A stretch of DNA of 53,879 nucleotides, taken from the NCBI GenBank assembly GCA_937890595.1, contig CALADM010000026.1:1-53879 (forward strand). Direction: 5' to 3'. The position numbers and the translations under genes were made by a program. The number at the start of each line of letters is the position of its first letter. The first letter of the stretch is position 1. The notes below the pieces were generated by a model. It saw only the letters and a program-made list of their open reading frames with translations, ran no database searches and was not told the DNA's origin. Positions 41,113 to 49,221 of this stretch are shown piece by piece. The stretch comes from CAJMNU01 sp905214855 (GTDB lineage: Bacteria; Bacillota; Clostridia; Lachnospirales; Lachnospiraceae).

Positions 41113-43230
41113 TTATTCGTTTGTGCTTTCTACCGGTTTTTCAGCCAGATCACTTGGCCTCATACTCAGATTGATTCTGCCCATCTTATCGATCTCAATG
41201 ATCTTAACAGTTACTTCATCTCCAATATTTACTACATCTTCTACTTTTGCAACTCTCTTGTCTGCTAATTTAGAAATGTGGATCATACCATCCTTATTTG
41301 GAGCTAATTCTACAAAAGCACCAAAATTCATGATTCTTGCAACTTTACCTGTCATCACCATACCAGCTTCCAGATCTGTCACAATACTCTGGATAATACG
41401 GATTGCCTTCTCGATCATCTCAGAATCTGTACCGCAAACACTCACATTTCCTTCATCTGTAATGTCGATCTTAACTCCAGTCTCCTCAATGATCTTATTG
41501 ATCACTTTTCCCTGTTTTCCTACCACATCACCAATCTTCTGTGGATCGATAGAGATCTGTTTGATCTTTGGAGCATATGGAGACAATTCCTTACGAGGTT
41601 CACTGATCACTGGAGCCATGATCTCATCCATGATATATAATCTTGCTTCACGGCATCTTGCAATTGCCTCTTCAATAATCGGACGAGTCAATCCGTGGAT
41701 CTTAATATCCATCTGAATTGCTGTGATTCCTTTGTGAGTTCCTCCTACTTTAAAGTCCATATCACCAAAGAAATCTTCCAAGCCCTGAATATCTGTCAAT
41801 ACCAAATAATCATCATCTGTTTCTCCTGTCACAAGACCACAGGAAATACCTGCTACCATAGACTTAATTGGAACACCAGCAGCCATCAAAGATAAAGTGG
41901 AAGCACAAATACTTGCCTGAGATGTAGATCCATTGGATTCCATTGTCTCAGATACCGTACGGATCGCATATGGAAATTCCTCTTCACTTGGAAGTACTGG
42001 CACTAACGCTCTCTCAGCTAAAGCTCCATGTCCGATTTCACGGCGCCCCGGTCCTCTGCTTGGTTTTGTTTCACCTACAGAGTAGGACGGGAAGTTATAG
42101 TGATGCATATATCTCTTAGAAGTCTCATTCTCATCCAAACCATCCAGTTTCTGAGCTTCAGACAATGGTGCTAAAGTACATGCATTCAAAATCTGTGTTT
42201 GTCCACGAGTGAACATACCGGATCCATGTACTCTTGGAAGCAGATCAACCTCTGCTGCCAAAGGACGGATCTCTGTGATCTTTCTTCCATCCGGACGCTT
42301 GTGGTCTTTCAAGATCATCTTACGAACTGTCTTTTTCTCATACTGATAGATGGCTTCTCCCAAAATTGCCCGCCAATCTTCTTTTTCAGCAAATGCCTCT
42401 TCCAAACGCTCTGTAATATTTTTAATATTTTCTTCTCTTTTCTGTTTCTCGTCTGTAAAGACAGCTTCTTCCATCTCTTCTGCCGGAACCAGTTCTTTGA
42501 TTGCATCAAACAATTCCTGTGGAACGGCACAGCTCTCATATGTGTGTTTTTCTTTTCCGCACTCAGCAACAATACCATCAATAAAACGAATGATCTCCTG
42601 ATTTACTTCATGTGCCTTAAAAATTGCTTCTATCATAGTCTCTTCTGGGATTTCGTTTGCACCAGCCTCGATCATGATAACTTTCTCTCTGGTAGATGCT
42701 ACAGTCAGAGCCAGATCAGAAACCTGTTTCTGTGCTGCGGTTGGATTGATGATAAACTCACCATCGATCATACCTACCTGTGTTGTTGCACATGGTCCAT
42801 CAAACGGAATATCAGAAATACAGGTTGCGATTGCAGAACCCAACATTGCTGTCAGCTCTGGACTGCACTGTGGATCTACAGACATAACCAAGTTATTCAG
42901 TGTAACATCATTGCGATAATCTTTTGGAAACAATGGACGCATCGGACGGTCAATCACACGTGAAGTCAGGATTGCATTCTCAGAGGCTTTTCCCTCTCTC
43001 TTGTTGAAACCTCCCGGAATTTTACCTACTGCATATAATTTTTCTTCATACTCTACACTCAGAGGAAAGAAATCAATCCCCTCTCTTGGTTTGTCAGAAG
43101 CAGTTGCTGTGGAAAGTACCACAGTATCACCATAATGCATAAATGCTGCGCCATTTGCCTGAGCAGCTACTCTTCCTACATCTACTGTCAGTGTTCTTCC
43201 TGCCAGTTCCATGCTAAAACTCTTAAACAT
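41113..43230 (-). CDS. pnp: polynucleotide phosphorylase
   Basis: A phosphorolytic 3'-5' exoribonuclease of 705 residues. Two RNase PH domains (1-140 and about 300-530) flank a helical linker; the second contains FPYAIRTVSETMESNGSTSQA and DFFGDMDFKVGGT with the catalytic Asp residues. The KH domain carries KIGDVVGKQGKVINKI, and an S1 domain follows (GKVARIMNFGAFVELAPNKD). AAAGGAG lies upstream of the ATG. It follows rpsO by 211 bases, the usual rpsO-pnp order. A long imperfect hairpin fills the gap after the rpsO terminator and may be an RNase-controlled regulatory site. Confidence 0.97.
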   Translation of the reverse strand: MFKSFSMELAGRTLTVDVGRVAAQANGAAFMHYGDTVVLSTATASDKPREGIDFFPLSVEYEEKLYAVGKIPGGFNKREGKASENAILTSRVIDRPMRPLFPKDYRNDVTLNNLVMSVDPQCSPELTAMLGSAIATCISDIPFDGPCATTQVGMIDGEFIINPTAAQKQVSDLALTVASTREKVIMIEAGANEIPEETMIEAIFKAHEVNQEIIRFIDGIVAECGKEKHTYESCAVPQELFDAIKELVPAEEMEEAVFTDEKQKREENIKNITERLEEAFAEKEDWRAILGEAIYQYEKKTVRKMILKDHKRPDGRKITEIRPLAAEVDLLPRVHGSGMFTRGQTQILNACTLAPLSEAQKLDGLDENETSKRYMHHYNFPSYSVGETKPSRGPGRREIGHGALAERALVPVLPSEEEFPYAIRTVSETMESNGSTSQASICASTLSLMAAGVPIKSMVAGISCGLVTGETDDDYLVLTDIQGLEDFFGDMDFKVGGTHKGITAIQMDIKIHGLTRPIIEEAIARCREARLYIMDEIMAPVISEPRKELSPYAPKIKQISIDPQKIGDVVGKQGKVINKIIEETGVKIDITDEGNVSVCGTDSEMIEKAIRIIQSIVTDLEAGMVMTGKVARIMNFGAFVELAPNKDGMIHISKLADKRVAKVEDVVNIGDEVTVKIIEIDKMGRINLSMRPSDLAEKPVESTNE

Positions 43231-43265
43231 ATCTTATAAAGCTCCTTTCTCTTTTCTCATCTCTA

Positions 43266-43339
43266 CAGAAGTTCCGAAACTACTGCTCTACACACAGTCT
43301 GTTCTGTATATACAGCAGTGGTCTCGGTACAAACTTCTG
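43266..43339 (-). ncRNA. long stem-loop in the pnp leader
   Basis: CAGAAGTT (43266-43273) pairs with AACTTCTG (43332-43339). Pairing continues inward (CCGA/TCGG, ACTGCT/AGCAGT) around a loop that contains the palindrome CTGTATATACAG (43304-43315). No U-tract follows. In E. coli a pnp leader hairpin is the target of autoregulation; similarity of position only. Confidence 0.5.
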
Positions 43340-43398
43340 TTCTATATCCAAATCTTTCATCTTATTGCTCTGTATTATCTGTCTCTACAGAGTAAATA

Positions 43399-43429
43399 AG
43401 GGTGGAGACAAGATAACTACCTCCACCCT
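43399..43429 (-). terminator. terminator downstream of rpsO
   Basis: GGGTGGAG (43400-43407) and CTCCACCC (43421-43428) pair perfectly; on the minus strand TATTTA follows. The U-tract is weak, so partial read-through to pnp is expected. Confidence 0.6.
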
Positions 43430-43441
43430 CAATGGCAACTC

Positions 43442-43708
43442 TTACTTTCTGATGCCTAACTTCTCGATTAAAGCACGGTATCCTTCCAGATCTGTTTTCT
43501 TCAGATAGTTCAAAAGACCACGTCTCTGACCAACCATCTTCAGCAGACCACGTCTGGAATGATGATCCTTCTGGTTATTCTGCAGATGCTCTGTCAGCTC
43601 TGCAATTCTTGCTGTCAGAATAGCGATCTGAACTTCTGGTGAACCTGTGTCTCCTGGCTTTCTGCCATATTCTGCGATAATCGCTGCTTTCTTTTCCTTT
43701 GAAATCAT
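43442..43708 (-). CDS. rpsO: 30S ribosomal protein S15
   Basis: An 88-residue primary 16S rRNA-binding protein of the small-subunit platform. GDTGSPEVQIAILTARIAELTEHL, then HHSRRGLLKMVGQRRGLLNYLKK, are diagnostic. AAGGAGG lies 7 bases before the ATG. It has its own promoter (43808-43836), a leader hairpin (43739-43769) and a leaky terminator ahead of pnp. Confidence 0.99.
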   Translation of the reverse strand: MISKEKKAAIIAEYGRKPGDTGSPEVQIAILTARIAELTEHLQNNQKDHHSRRGLLKMVGQRRGLLNYLKKTDLEGYRALIEKLGIRK

Positions 43709-43738
43709 GATGATTTCCTCCTTTATTTTTCTTTATTC

Positions 43739-43769
43739 TGACCATATACCAGGCTATTGGCTGGAGTCA
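43739..43769 (-). ncRNA. rpsO leader hairpin, possible S15 autoregulatory site
   Basis: On the minus strand TGAC pairs with GTCA (outer) and CCAG with CTGG (inner), around CCAATAG. S15 represses its own mRNA through leader structures in several bacterial groups; here only position and folding support it. Confidence 0.35.
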
Positions 43770-43807
43770 CCACAAAACCGGGCATTGGCGTTAACTCATA
43801 CTGTTCT

Positions 43808-43836
43808 ACTATAGCATAATTTCAAACGCTTGTAAA
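43808..43836 (-). promoter_or_regulatory. rpsO promoter
   Basis: TTTACA (43831-43836) and TATAGT (43808-43813), 17-base spacer, on the minus strand. It is back to back with the DUF3842 promoter. Confidence 0.6.
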
Positions 43837-43861
43837 TCCTTTTTATCCATAGATTTTAAAT

Positions 43862-43890
43862 TTGACAGAAGCTCCAATTTTTACTATAGT
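43862..43890 (+). promoter_or_regulatory. promoter of the DUF3842 gene
   Basis: TTGACA (43862-43867) and TATAGT (43885-43890) with a 17-base spacer, 98 bases before the ATG. The transcript leader holds a small hairpin (AGAATAC/GTATTCT, about 43931-43953). Confidence 0.7.
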
Positions 43891-43988
43891 AAACACTGTC
43901 TGGTTACAAAAAACCATAACATAAAGAAGAATACTTGCATAAGGTATTCTAATATGCAGACACACTATCCACAGAAAGGATTTTATTT

Positions 43989-44414
43989 ATGAAAATTATC
44001 ATTATCGATGGTCAAGGTGGTCGTATCGGAAAAAGTATTGTAGAACAACTTAAAAAAGTTCTTCCCAACCAACCCCTGATCGCTATTGGAACGAATAGTA
44101 CTGCCACTTCAGCTATGCTAAAAGCTGGTGCTGACCTTGCTGCCACAGGTGAAAATCCAGTTCTTGTCAACAGCCGTGACGCTGATATCATTATTGGTCC
44201 TCTTGGTATCGTGATTGCCAACTCCCTTCTGGGAGAGATCACTCCAGCTATGGCTGAAGCCGTCGGTTCCAGCAAAGCACTGCAGATCCTGCTTCCTGTA
44301 AACCGCTGCAACCACTATGTTGTTGGCACAGAAGAACTCACTTTAACAGATGCGATCCGACAAGTTTGCCAAAAAGTCGTCTCACTTTGTTCTGGTTCTC
44401 CAGATCATTGTTAA
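43989..44414 (+). CDS. DUF3842 family protein
   Basis: A 141-residue cytoplasmic protein with an NAD-type Rossmann start, IIIIDGQGGRIGKSIVEQL, then LIAIGTNSTATSAMLKAGAD and DIIIGPLGIVIANSLLGEIT. The GxGGxxG-like loop could hold a nucleotide. Late residues NRCNHYVVGTEELTL are typical of this Clostridia family of unknown function. AAAGGA precedes the ATG. It is the only plus-strand gene in this part, divergent from rpsO and convergent with the kinase gene, whose stop is 10 bases away. Confidence 0.9.
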   Translation: MKIIIIDGQGGRIGKSIVEQLKKVLPNQPLIAIGTNSTATSAMLKAGADLAATGENPVLVNSRDADIIIGPLGIVIANSLLGEITPAMAEAVGSSKALQILLPVNRCNHYVVGTEELTLTDAIRQVCQKVVSLCSGSPDHC

Positions 44415-44424
44415 TATGCGTTTC

Positions 44425-45063
44425 CTATTCCCACAAACCGCTAGTATCCATGATGATATGACTTTTTTCTTTTAAGTCAAACTCTTCTATATAGCGGTTT
44501 TCCATAGGAATCCATTCCTGAACAAATCTTTTTTGCATCTCTTGTCCATTTCTCAACAAAATGCGTTCTTTCTGTACATTGTCATTCACCGTGAGAAGGA
44601 TTCTGATATCATACAGATCACCAAACCGTGGGTGGGCACTGTAAGAGCCTTCTACAATGCAAAGCAAACCTTTTACATCCATCCGTTCTTCCTTTTGAAT
44701 ACACTGTGTTTTACAATTATATCTGCGATATAAAAATTGTTTTTCCCCATCTCGTATCGGACGCAAGACTTCATCCCAGACACGTTCATAATCCACATTA
44801 CCGCCTATCTCAAGCAGACGTTCTCTGCTTTTTTGTTCTGGTCTGAGGAAAAAATCATCCATATGAATCAGTATTCCTCCAAATTTCTGATTCAATTCTT
44901 TTCCTAAGCTGCTCTTTCCGCTGGCGCTCATGCCATCAATAGACAGCATACACATTTTTTTAGGATTTTTTTCTATCCATTCTTCTATCTTGCATATAAT
45001 ATCTGCTGATCTGTCTCTGTCCTGCATTTTCTGATACTCCCTCACTCTTTTTGATTTGCTCAT
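44425..45063 (-). CDS. uridine kinase-like P-loop kinase
   Basis: A 212-residue P-loop kinase of the uridine kinase / phosphoribulokinase type. Walker A is SIDGMSASGKSSLGKEL (about 41-57); IHMDDFFLRPEQ supplies the catalytic Asp pair and LLCIVEGSYSAHP the Walker B strand. The substrate cannot be assigned. The ATG overlaps the stop of the ECF S-component gene as ATGA and has no good ribosome site of its own, so its translation depends on that gene. This suggests the kinase traps the compound the transporter imports, as a phosphate ester. The N-terminal ~35 residues are charged and helical. Confidence 0.88.
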   Translation of the reverse strand: MSKSKRVREYQKMQDRDRSADIICKIEEWIEKNPKKMCMLSIDGMSASGKSSLGKELNQKFGGILIHMDDFFLRPEQKSRERLLEIGGNVDYERVWDEVLRPIRDGEKQFLYRRYNCKTQCIQKEERMDVKGLLCIVEGSYSAHPRFGDLYDIRILLTVNDNVQKERILLRNGQEMQKRFVQEWIPMENRYIEEFDLKEKSHIIMDTSGLWE

Positions 45064-45590
45064 TCTTTCAAAAAACCTGCCCTCTCCAATGCAGCAATGA
45101 TAATGGGTATCAAAATGAGCTGAAGGATGATTCCTGGAATTGCTGTAGTAAATGCCCCTGCTAAAAATGCGGCTGCTGTAAATGTAGATCCAGACACATC
45201 TGCTAACACCAATCTCACAACTCCCCATGCAACACGCCCGATCATCATTGCACTGAGAAGAGAGACATATATAGCAACAATTCCATGACGCATTCTTTTG
45301 TACATAAATCCTGTCACAAATCCATATATTGCAAGTTCAAATGCCATAGCGATCCCAGTTGGAAACATTGGAGGCATTCCCATTGTCGCACTCCTCAAAA
45401 GCGGCACGATCAAACCGACAATGCATCCATAAGGCGCTCCACAGATAAAACCACATAGCAGAACCGGAATATGCATTGGAAGCAGCATATTTCCAATGCT
45501 AGGCAGCTGTGCTGTCAAAAAAGGCAATACCATTCCAATTGCCATAAAAATCCCGGCAAGTACCATTTTGTATGTTTTGGTCTGTTTCAT
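45060..45590 (-). CDS. ECF transporter substrate-binding (S) component
   Basis: A 176-residue membrane protein with six helices, the size and look of ECF S-components that bind vitamins or nucleobases. Landmarks: MVLAGIFMAIGMVLPFLTAQ, MHIPVLLCGFICGAPYGCIV and LLRSATMGMPPMFPTGIAMA. The small-residue helix 1 fits docking to EcfT. The energising EcfA/A'/T genes are not in the window, so it is a group II S-component using a shared module. The ATG at 45588-45590 has GGGATGG 6 bases upstream. Substrate unknown; the coupled kinase downstream suggests a phosphorylatable one. No riboswitch was recognised ahead of it. Confidence 0.88.
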   Translation of the reverse strand: MKQTKTYKMVLAGIFMAIGMVLPFLTAQLPSIGNMLLPMHIPVLLCGFICGAPYGCIVGLIVPLLRSATMGMPPMFPTGIAMAFELAIYGFVTGFMYKRMRHGIVAIYVSLLSAMMIGRVAWGVVRLVLADVSGSTFTAAAFLAGAFTTAIPGIILQLILIPIIIAALERAGFLKE

Positions 45591-45731
45591 ATGTATCCAT
45601 CCCAGCTTCTCTTGTATCTTCAGATATCTAAAAGAAACTTTTTCCTTTCCATTATTTTCTGTCATTACCAAAACATCGCAGATTCATCTGCATGGTTGTT
45701 TTCCCCATGTTTTCTTCTGAAAACAACTCAA

Positions 45732-46622
45732 TTATAAGAACTCCTTCCCTTTTCTGTCAAGTTCGATATCATTTTTAAGGACATAAAGTTCAGAGTCAAA
45801 ATACTGCTCCTGAAATTTCAATTTTTCCCAAATTTCTTCTTTTGAATATTTTTTCCCTGATAAATCCACAATCCATTTATCTTCCACATCATTTAGACGA
45901 TGGACTACCCCTACCACGATCCCTTCAAATTCTGACAAGGGGTTCTCTTCTCCCAGCACATACACATCCTGTTCTTCCCCATCTCCTGCAAGAATACCTT
46001 CTACATAACCATAATTAACAGGATAGTACAAATTTTTGTATATACTATGCCAACTTCCCAAAGGTCGGTCAATCTTTCCCTTTACTTTTCTTCCCAACAC
46101 CTCTGTATAATCCGGCTTTTTTTCTTCTTTTTGAAGTACTGCTGTCACCCAAACGCCCTCTTCACTCCAGATACTCTCCTGAAATACAAAATCATACATT
46201 TTTTCGTTCAATTTTTCCTCATCTTGTTCCTTATATAATTTTGCTTTTCCAAATATCAGAGCAGGAATCCATACAGCCAAAATACCATCTGGCTTCAACA
46301 CTCTTCGAATCTCGTCCAATACTTCTTCAAAAGACTGATTCATCTCATCAGTAAAAAGATCTTTTGCCCAGATACAGTCAAATGCATTCTCTGCAAAGGG
46401 CAATGGTGTTATCCCACATTGTTTGCTTCTTAAAATCTTTCCACTCTCTTTTTCCCATTGCCTTAAATGGCTTACATGTTTTTCCTGCGGATCTGATGCT
46501 GTAACCCAAAATCCAGCATTAACAAAACATATTGCATCCTCACCTGTTTTGCAGTTCACATCTAAAATTGATTTTTTTCCCTCTTGTTTCCATTCTCTGG
46601 CATACTCACAGATACTTTTCAT
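45732..46622 (-). CDS. methyltransferase fused to an inorganic pyrophosphatase-like domain
   Basis: A 296-residue fusion. Residues 1 to about 165 are a class I SAM methyltransferase: SILDVNCKTGEDAICFVNAG (motif I), FAENAFDCIWAKDLF and VLKPDGILAVWIPAL. From about 178 to 285 the sequence matches soluble inorganic pyrophosphatases: KIDRPLGSWHS, KNLYYPVNYGYVEG, GDGEEQDVYVLG and HRLNDVEDKWIVDL. The metal-binding DGDxxD motif reads DGEEQD, so one Asp is Glu, while the later D-VED-K is kept. Such a partner might remove pyrophosphate, or the domain may act on a related substrate. The ATG at 46620-46622 has GGAGG 6 bases upstream. It precedes the ECF gene by 141 bases. Confidence 0.85.
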   Translation of the reverse strand: MKSICEYAREWKQEGKKSILDVNCKTGEDAICFVNAGFWVTASDPQEKHVSHLRQWEKESGKILRSKQCGITPLPFAENAFDCIWAKDLFTDEMNQSFEEVLDEIRRVLKPDGILAVWIPALIFGKAKLYKEQDEEKLNEKMYDFVFQESIWSEEGVWVTAVLQKEEKKPDYTEVLGRKVKGKIDRPLGSWHSIYKNLYYPVNYGYVEGILAGDGEEQDVYVLGEENPLSEFEGIVVGVVHRLNDVEDKWIVDLSGKKYSKEEIWEKLKFQEQYFDSELYVLKNDIELDRKGKEFL

Positions 46623-46700
46623 ACTCACCCTCCTCCTATCTACCACTTGGAGTTCTTTTGTCTCTTTTTATCTGATTATTTCACCATCCCATTTATTGCA

Positions 46701-46730
46701 ATTATAGCATATTCTTGTAGATTCTGGTAA
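46701..46730 (-). promoter_or_regulatory. promoter of the methyltransferase fusion gene
   Basis: A perfect TATAAT (46701-46706) on the minus strand, about 80 bases before the ATG. The -35 candidate TTACCA (46725-46730) is 18 bases away and weak. Confidence 0.45.
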
Positions 46731-46812
46731 TGCTTTTCTGACTCTTCTTACATTTCTTTCGGCAATTAAAAGAAAAGTAAAGATATTGTCAGAATTCGTT
46801 ATACTTTCTTCT

Positions 46813-46841
46813 TTGACTACAGTATTTTTACTTGATATAAT
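46813..46841 (+). promoter_or_regulatory. promoter of the secreted wall-binding protein
   Basis: TTGACT (46813-46818) and TATAAT (46836-46841) with a 17-base spacer, 55 bases before the ATG. Confidence 0.7.
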
Positions 46842-46895
46842 CAAATTAGACAAGAATTCCAATTATTGGGATTCTTCCAGAGAGGAGAGGTTTGT

Positions 46896-48140
46896 ATGAA
46901 GAAAAAACATTTTTTAATAGGCACATCTTTATTTTGTCTATTCCTTTTTGCTTTTGCTACAGTCGCAGGAGCTGCGGATACGCGAATCAACACAGTTTCC
47001 ATTACTATTAAAGATGCAGGAGAATTAGAGTCGGGCTGTGATGTCGCAGATGTCTATACTACAACGAACAGTAAAGAATTTACTATAGACACTGCATATT
47101 TTACTACCGAAAACTCTGTATGGCACAGCGGAGAAACCCCACAGGTTTGTGTAGAATTATATGCTAACAGTGGGTATCGTTTCTCTTATACTAGCAAAAG
47201 CCATTTTGAGCTGTCTGGATATGGCGCTAAATTTAAAAAAGCCAAAATTGTAGATGGCGGTGATGGCATGGAACTTTATATCAAATTAGATGAAATTTCA
47301 GGCAGACCTGCTCAAGTAGAGAATCTTTACTGGAAAAAAAATGTGGCTCGTTGGGACAAAATGGATGAAGCAGATTATTATGAAGTCAGATTATATCGCG
47401 GCAATTCCATAGTAACAACAAAAAAAGTTTCTAAAAATTATTACGATTTTACTTCTGACATGACCAAAAAAGGACGCTATACTTTCCGTGTTCGTTCTAT
47501 TTCCAAATATGATGTCACTGGTTCTTGGTCTGAATATTCCGATGACAGGGATGTAAGTTCTTCTGAGGCAGACAAAAATCAGTCGTCATCAGGATCAAAC
47601 TTCCCAAACAATGACTGGGATTTTATTTCTCCAGATGACAACTTTAAGCCTCAATCTATTGGATGGCTGATCGACAATGGACGTTGGTGGTATCGCAATC
47701 CAGATGGTTCTTACACCAAAAATAATTGGCAATTTATCAATAATAAATGGTATTATTTTGATCAAAATGGATACATGTGTACTGGATGGCTTTTCATCAA
47801 TAACCGCTACTACTTCACATTCCCAGATGGTGCTATGACCACTGGATGGCAGTTCATCAACAACCGCTGGTACTACATGGATTCTTCTGGTGCTATGACT
47901 ACAGGCTGGCAATATCTTAATAACCGCTGGTATTATATGGATCCTTCTGGTGCTATGACCACGGGTTGGCAGTATATTAATAATCGCTGGTATTATATGG
48001 ATTCTTCTGGTGCTATGACTACAGGCTGGCAGTGTATCAATAACAAATGGTATTTCCTAGATGCTTCTGGAGCATTGGCAACGAATACAACCACTCCAGA
48101 CAATCATCGTGTTGATGCCAATGGTGTACGGGTTTCCTAA
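46896..48140 (+). CDS. secreted protein with Fn3-like domain and choline-binding-type wall repeats
   Basis: A 414-residue exported protein. The signal peptide (MKKKHFLIGTSLFCLFLFAF) probably ends at AGA-A near residue 26. An unrecognised beta-rich domain covers about 28-150, then an Fn3-like module (PAQVENLYWKKNVARWDKMD to about 235), a short Ser/Asp-rich linker, and about seven 20-residue cell-wall-binding repeats (for example TGWQFINNRWYYMDSSGAMT) to the C-terminus. These repeats bind choline or other wall polymers. There is no catalytic domain in view, so an adhesin or wall-structure role is likely. The ATG at 46896 follows GGAGAGG; an upstream TTG start lacks a site. Confidence 0.9.
   Translation: MKKKHFLIGTSLFCLFLFAFATVAGAADTRINTVSITIKDAGELESGCDVADVYTTTNSKEFTIDTAYFTTENSVWHSGETPQVCVELYANSGYRFSYTSKSHFELSGYGAKFKKAKIVDGGDGMELYIKLDEISGRPAQVENLYWKKNVARWDKMDEADYYEVRLYRGNSIVTTKKVSKNYYDFTSDMTKKGRYTFRVRSISKYDVTGSWSEYSDDRDVSSSEADKNQSSSGSNFPNNDWDFISPDDNFKPQSIGWLIDNGRWWYRNPDGSYTKNNWQFINNKWYYFDQNGYMCTGWLFINNRYYFTFPDGAMTTGWQFINNRWYYMDSSGAMTTGWQYLNNRWYYMDPSGAMTTGWQYINNRWYYMDSSGAMTTGWQCINNKWYFLDASGALATNTTTPDNHRVDANGVRVS
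47821..48080 (+). repeat. 60-bp tandem repeats encoding wall-binding units
   Basis: Four consecutive 60-base units in register from 47821, then part of a fifth, each starting near TCTTCTGGTGCTATGAC and ending CGCTGGTA(T/C)TA(T/C)ATGG. Units differ mainly at third codon positions. Such repeats expand and contract by slippage or recombination. Confidence 0.85.
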
Positions 48141-48189
48141 TCAGAGATTCTATATATTTTTCAAAGTTACTTGACTTTTAAAGCAAAAA

Positions 48190-48230
48190 CAGGTGCGGAT
48201 ATCATATAACTTTTCCGCACCTGCTGATTT
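48190..48230. terminator. bidirectional terminator between convergent genes
   Basis: CAGGTGCGGA (48190-48199) and TCCGCACCTG (48214-48223) pair perfectly over 10 bp. CTGATTTTTTT follows on the plus strand and TTTTTGC on the minus strand, so it serves both the secreted protein gene and ribF. Confidence 0.85.
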
Positions 48231-48280
48231 TTTTGACTGATTTTGTCCAGTTTTTCTAATTTCTTTTATTTCTATATGTT

Positions 48281-49204
48281 CTATATTAGAAATTCCAATG
48301 CTTTTATCTTATCTCTCTCTACCTGCGCTTTCAATTCCTCTACATTTGCAAATTTCTTTTCTTCACGAAGCTGATGGTAAAGTTCCACTGTAATTTCTTT
48401 TCCATATAGTTCCTTTGTCCATTCAAAAATAAAGGTTTCTGCTCCGACAGGATATTCTCCTATGGTTGGCTTTCTGCCAATATTGGTTACACTGAGATAA
48501 GAATTCCCATCTATCTTGGTACAAGAGGCATACACTCCGTTAGGCGGTAATTTTTTTCCGGCTTCTGGCAAAAGATTTGCGGTCGGAAAACCGATCCGAC
48601 TTCCCAGATGATTTCCATTGACTACCTTTCCATGTAATGCAAATGGATACCCCAAAAGTGCATTGACATCCTCCATGTTTCCTTCATCCAGTTTTTCCCG
48701 TATAAAAGTACTGCTGATGATACGACCACTTTTTTCATCCCGTCGCTTATGTACTACATCCAATTCATACCCACAGGAAGATGACATCTCTTCTAACAGA
48801 GCAGCGTCTCCTGATCTTTGATAGCCAAAATGAAAATCTGTCCCGACTGCGATATAGCGGGCTTTCAAGCGTTTTACCAGAATTTCTCTGACAAAAACAT
48901 CTGCTGGCATATGGCTTGCCTCAACTGTAAATGGATATTCGATCAGACAGCCAATCCCCAATTTTTCTAAATATTTTCTTCGTTCTTCATTGGTTAAAAG
49001 CATAGGCTGCTGTTTTTTACCTGTCACCACTGCCACAGGAGACATATCAAAAGTAAAAACTGTAGGAATCATTCCCGCTTCTTTTTTCTCCATAATTTTG
49101 GAAATCAAAGTTTGATGTCCTAAATGCATTCCATCAAATTTTCCTAATGTCACTGCCACAGGCTGCTTCATCTCAATTTCCGCTGTTCCGGTAAAATATT
49201 GCAT
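48281..49204 (-). CDS. ribF: bifunctional riboflavin kinase / FMN adenylyltransferase
   Basis: Makes FMN and FAD from riboflavin. The 307-residue product has the N-terminal adenylyltransferase (LGKFDGMHLGHQTLISKI with the HxGH box; TFDMSPVAVV) and the C-terminal flavokinase domain from about 185 (NHLGSRIGFPTANLLPEAGK, PPNGVYAS, and the catalytic Glu in AETFIFEW). GGGAGGGAG lies before the ATG. It ends the infB-rbfA-nrnA-truB-ribF run, a common Firmicutes order, 17 bases after truB. Confidence 0.96.
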   Translation of the reverse strand: MQYFTGTAEIEMKQPVAVTLGKFDGMHLGHQTLISKIMEKKEAGMIPTVFTFDMSPVAVVTGKKQQPMLLTNEERRKYLEKLGIGCLIEYPFTVEASHMPADVFVREILVKRLKARYIAVGTDFHFGYQRSGDAALLEEMSSSCGYELDVVHKRRDEKSGRIISSTFIREKLDEGNMEDVNALLGYPFALHGKVVNGNHLGSRIGFPTANLLPEAGKKLPPNGVYASCTKIDGNSYLSVTNIGRKPTIGEYPVGAETFIFEWTKELYGKEITVELYHQLREEKKFANVEELKAQVERDKIKALEFLI

Positions 49205-49221
49205 ACTCTCCCTCCCAGGAA

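Noticed and set aside
46668..46862. 64-codon minus-strand frame between the fusion gene and the secreted protein
   Set aside because: No ribosome site, no recognisable composition, and it covers both divergent promoters.
47595..47912. 105-codon antisense frame inside the secreted wall protein
   Set aside because: Its open state follows from the repetitive codons on the other strand; no ribosome site or family features.
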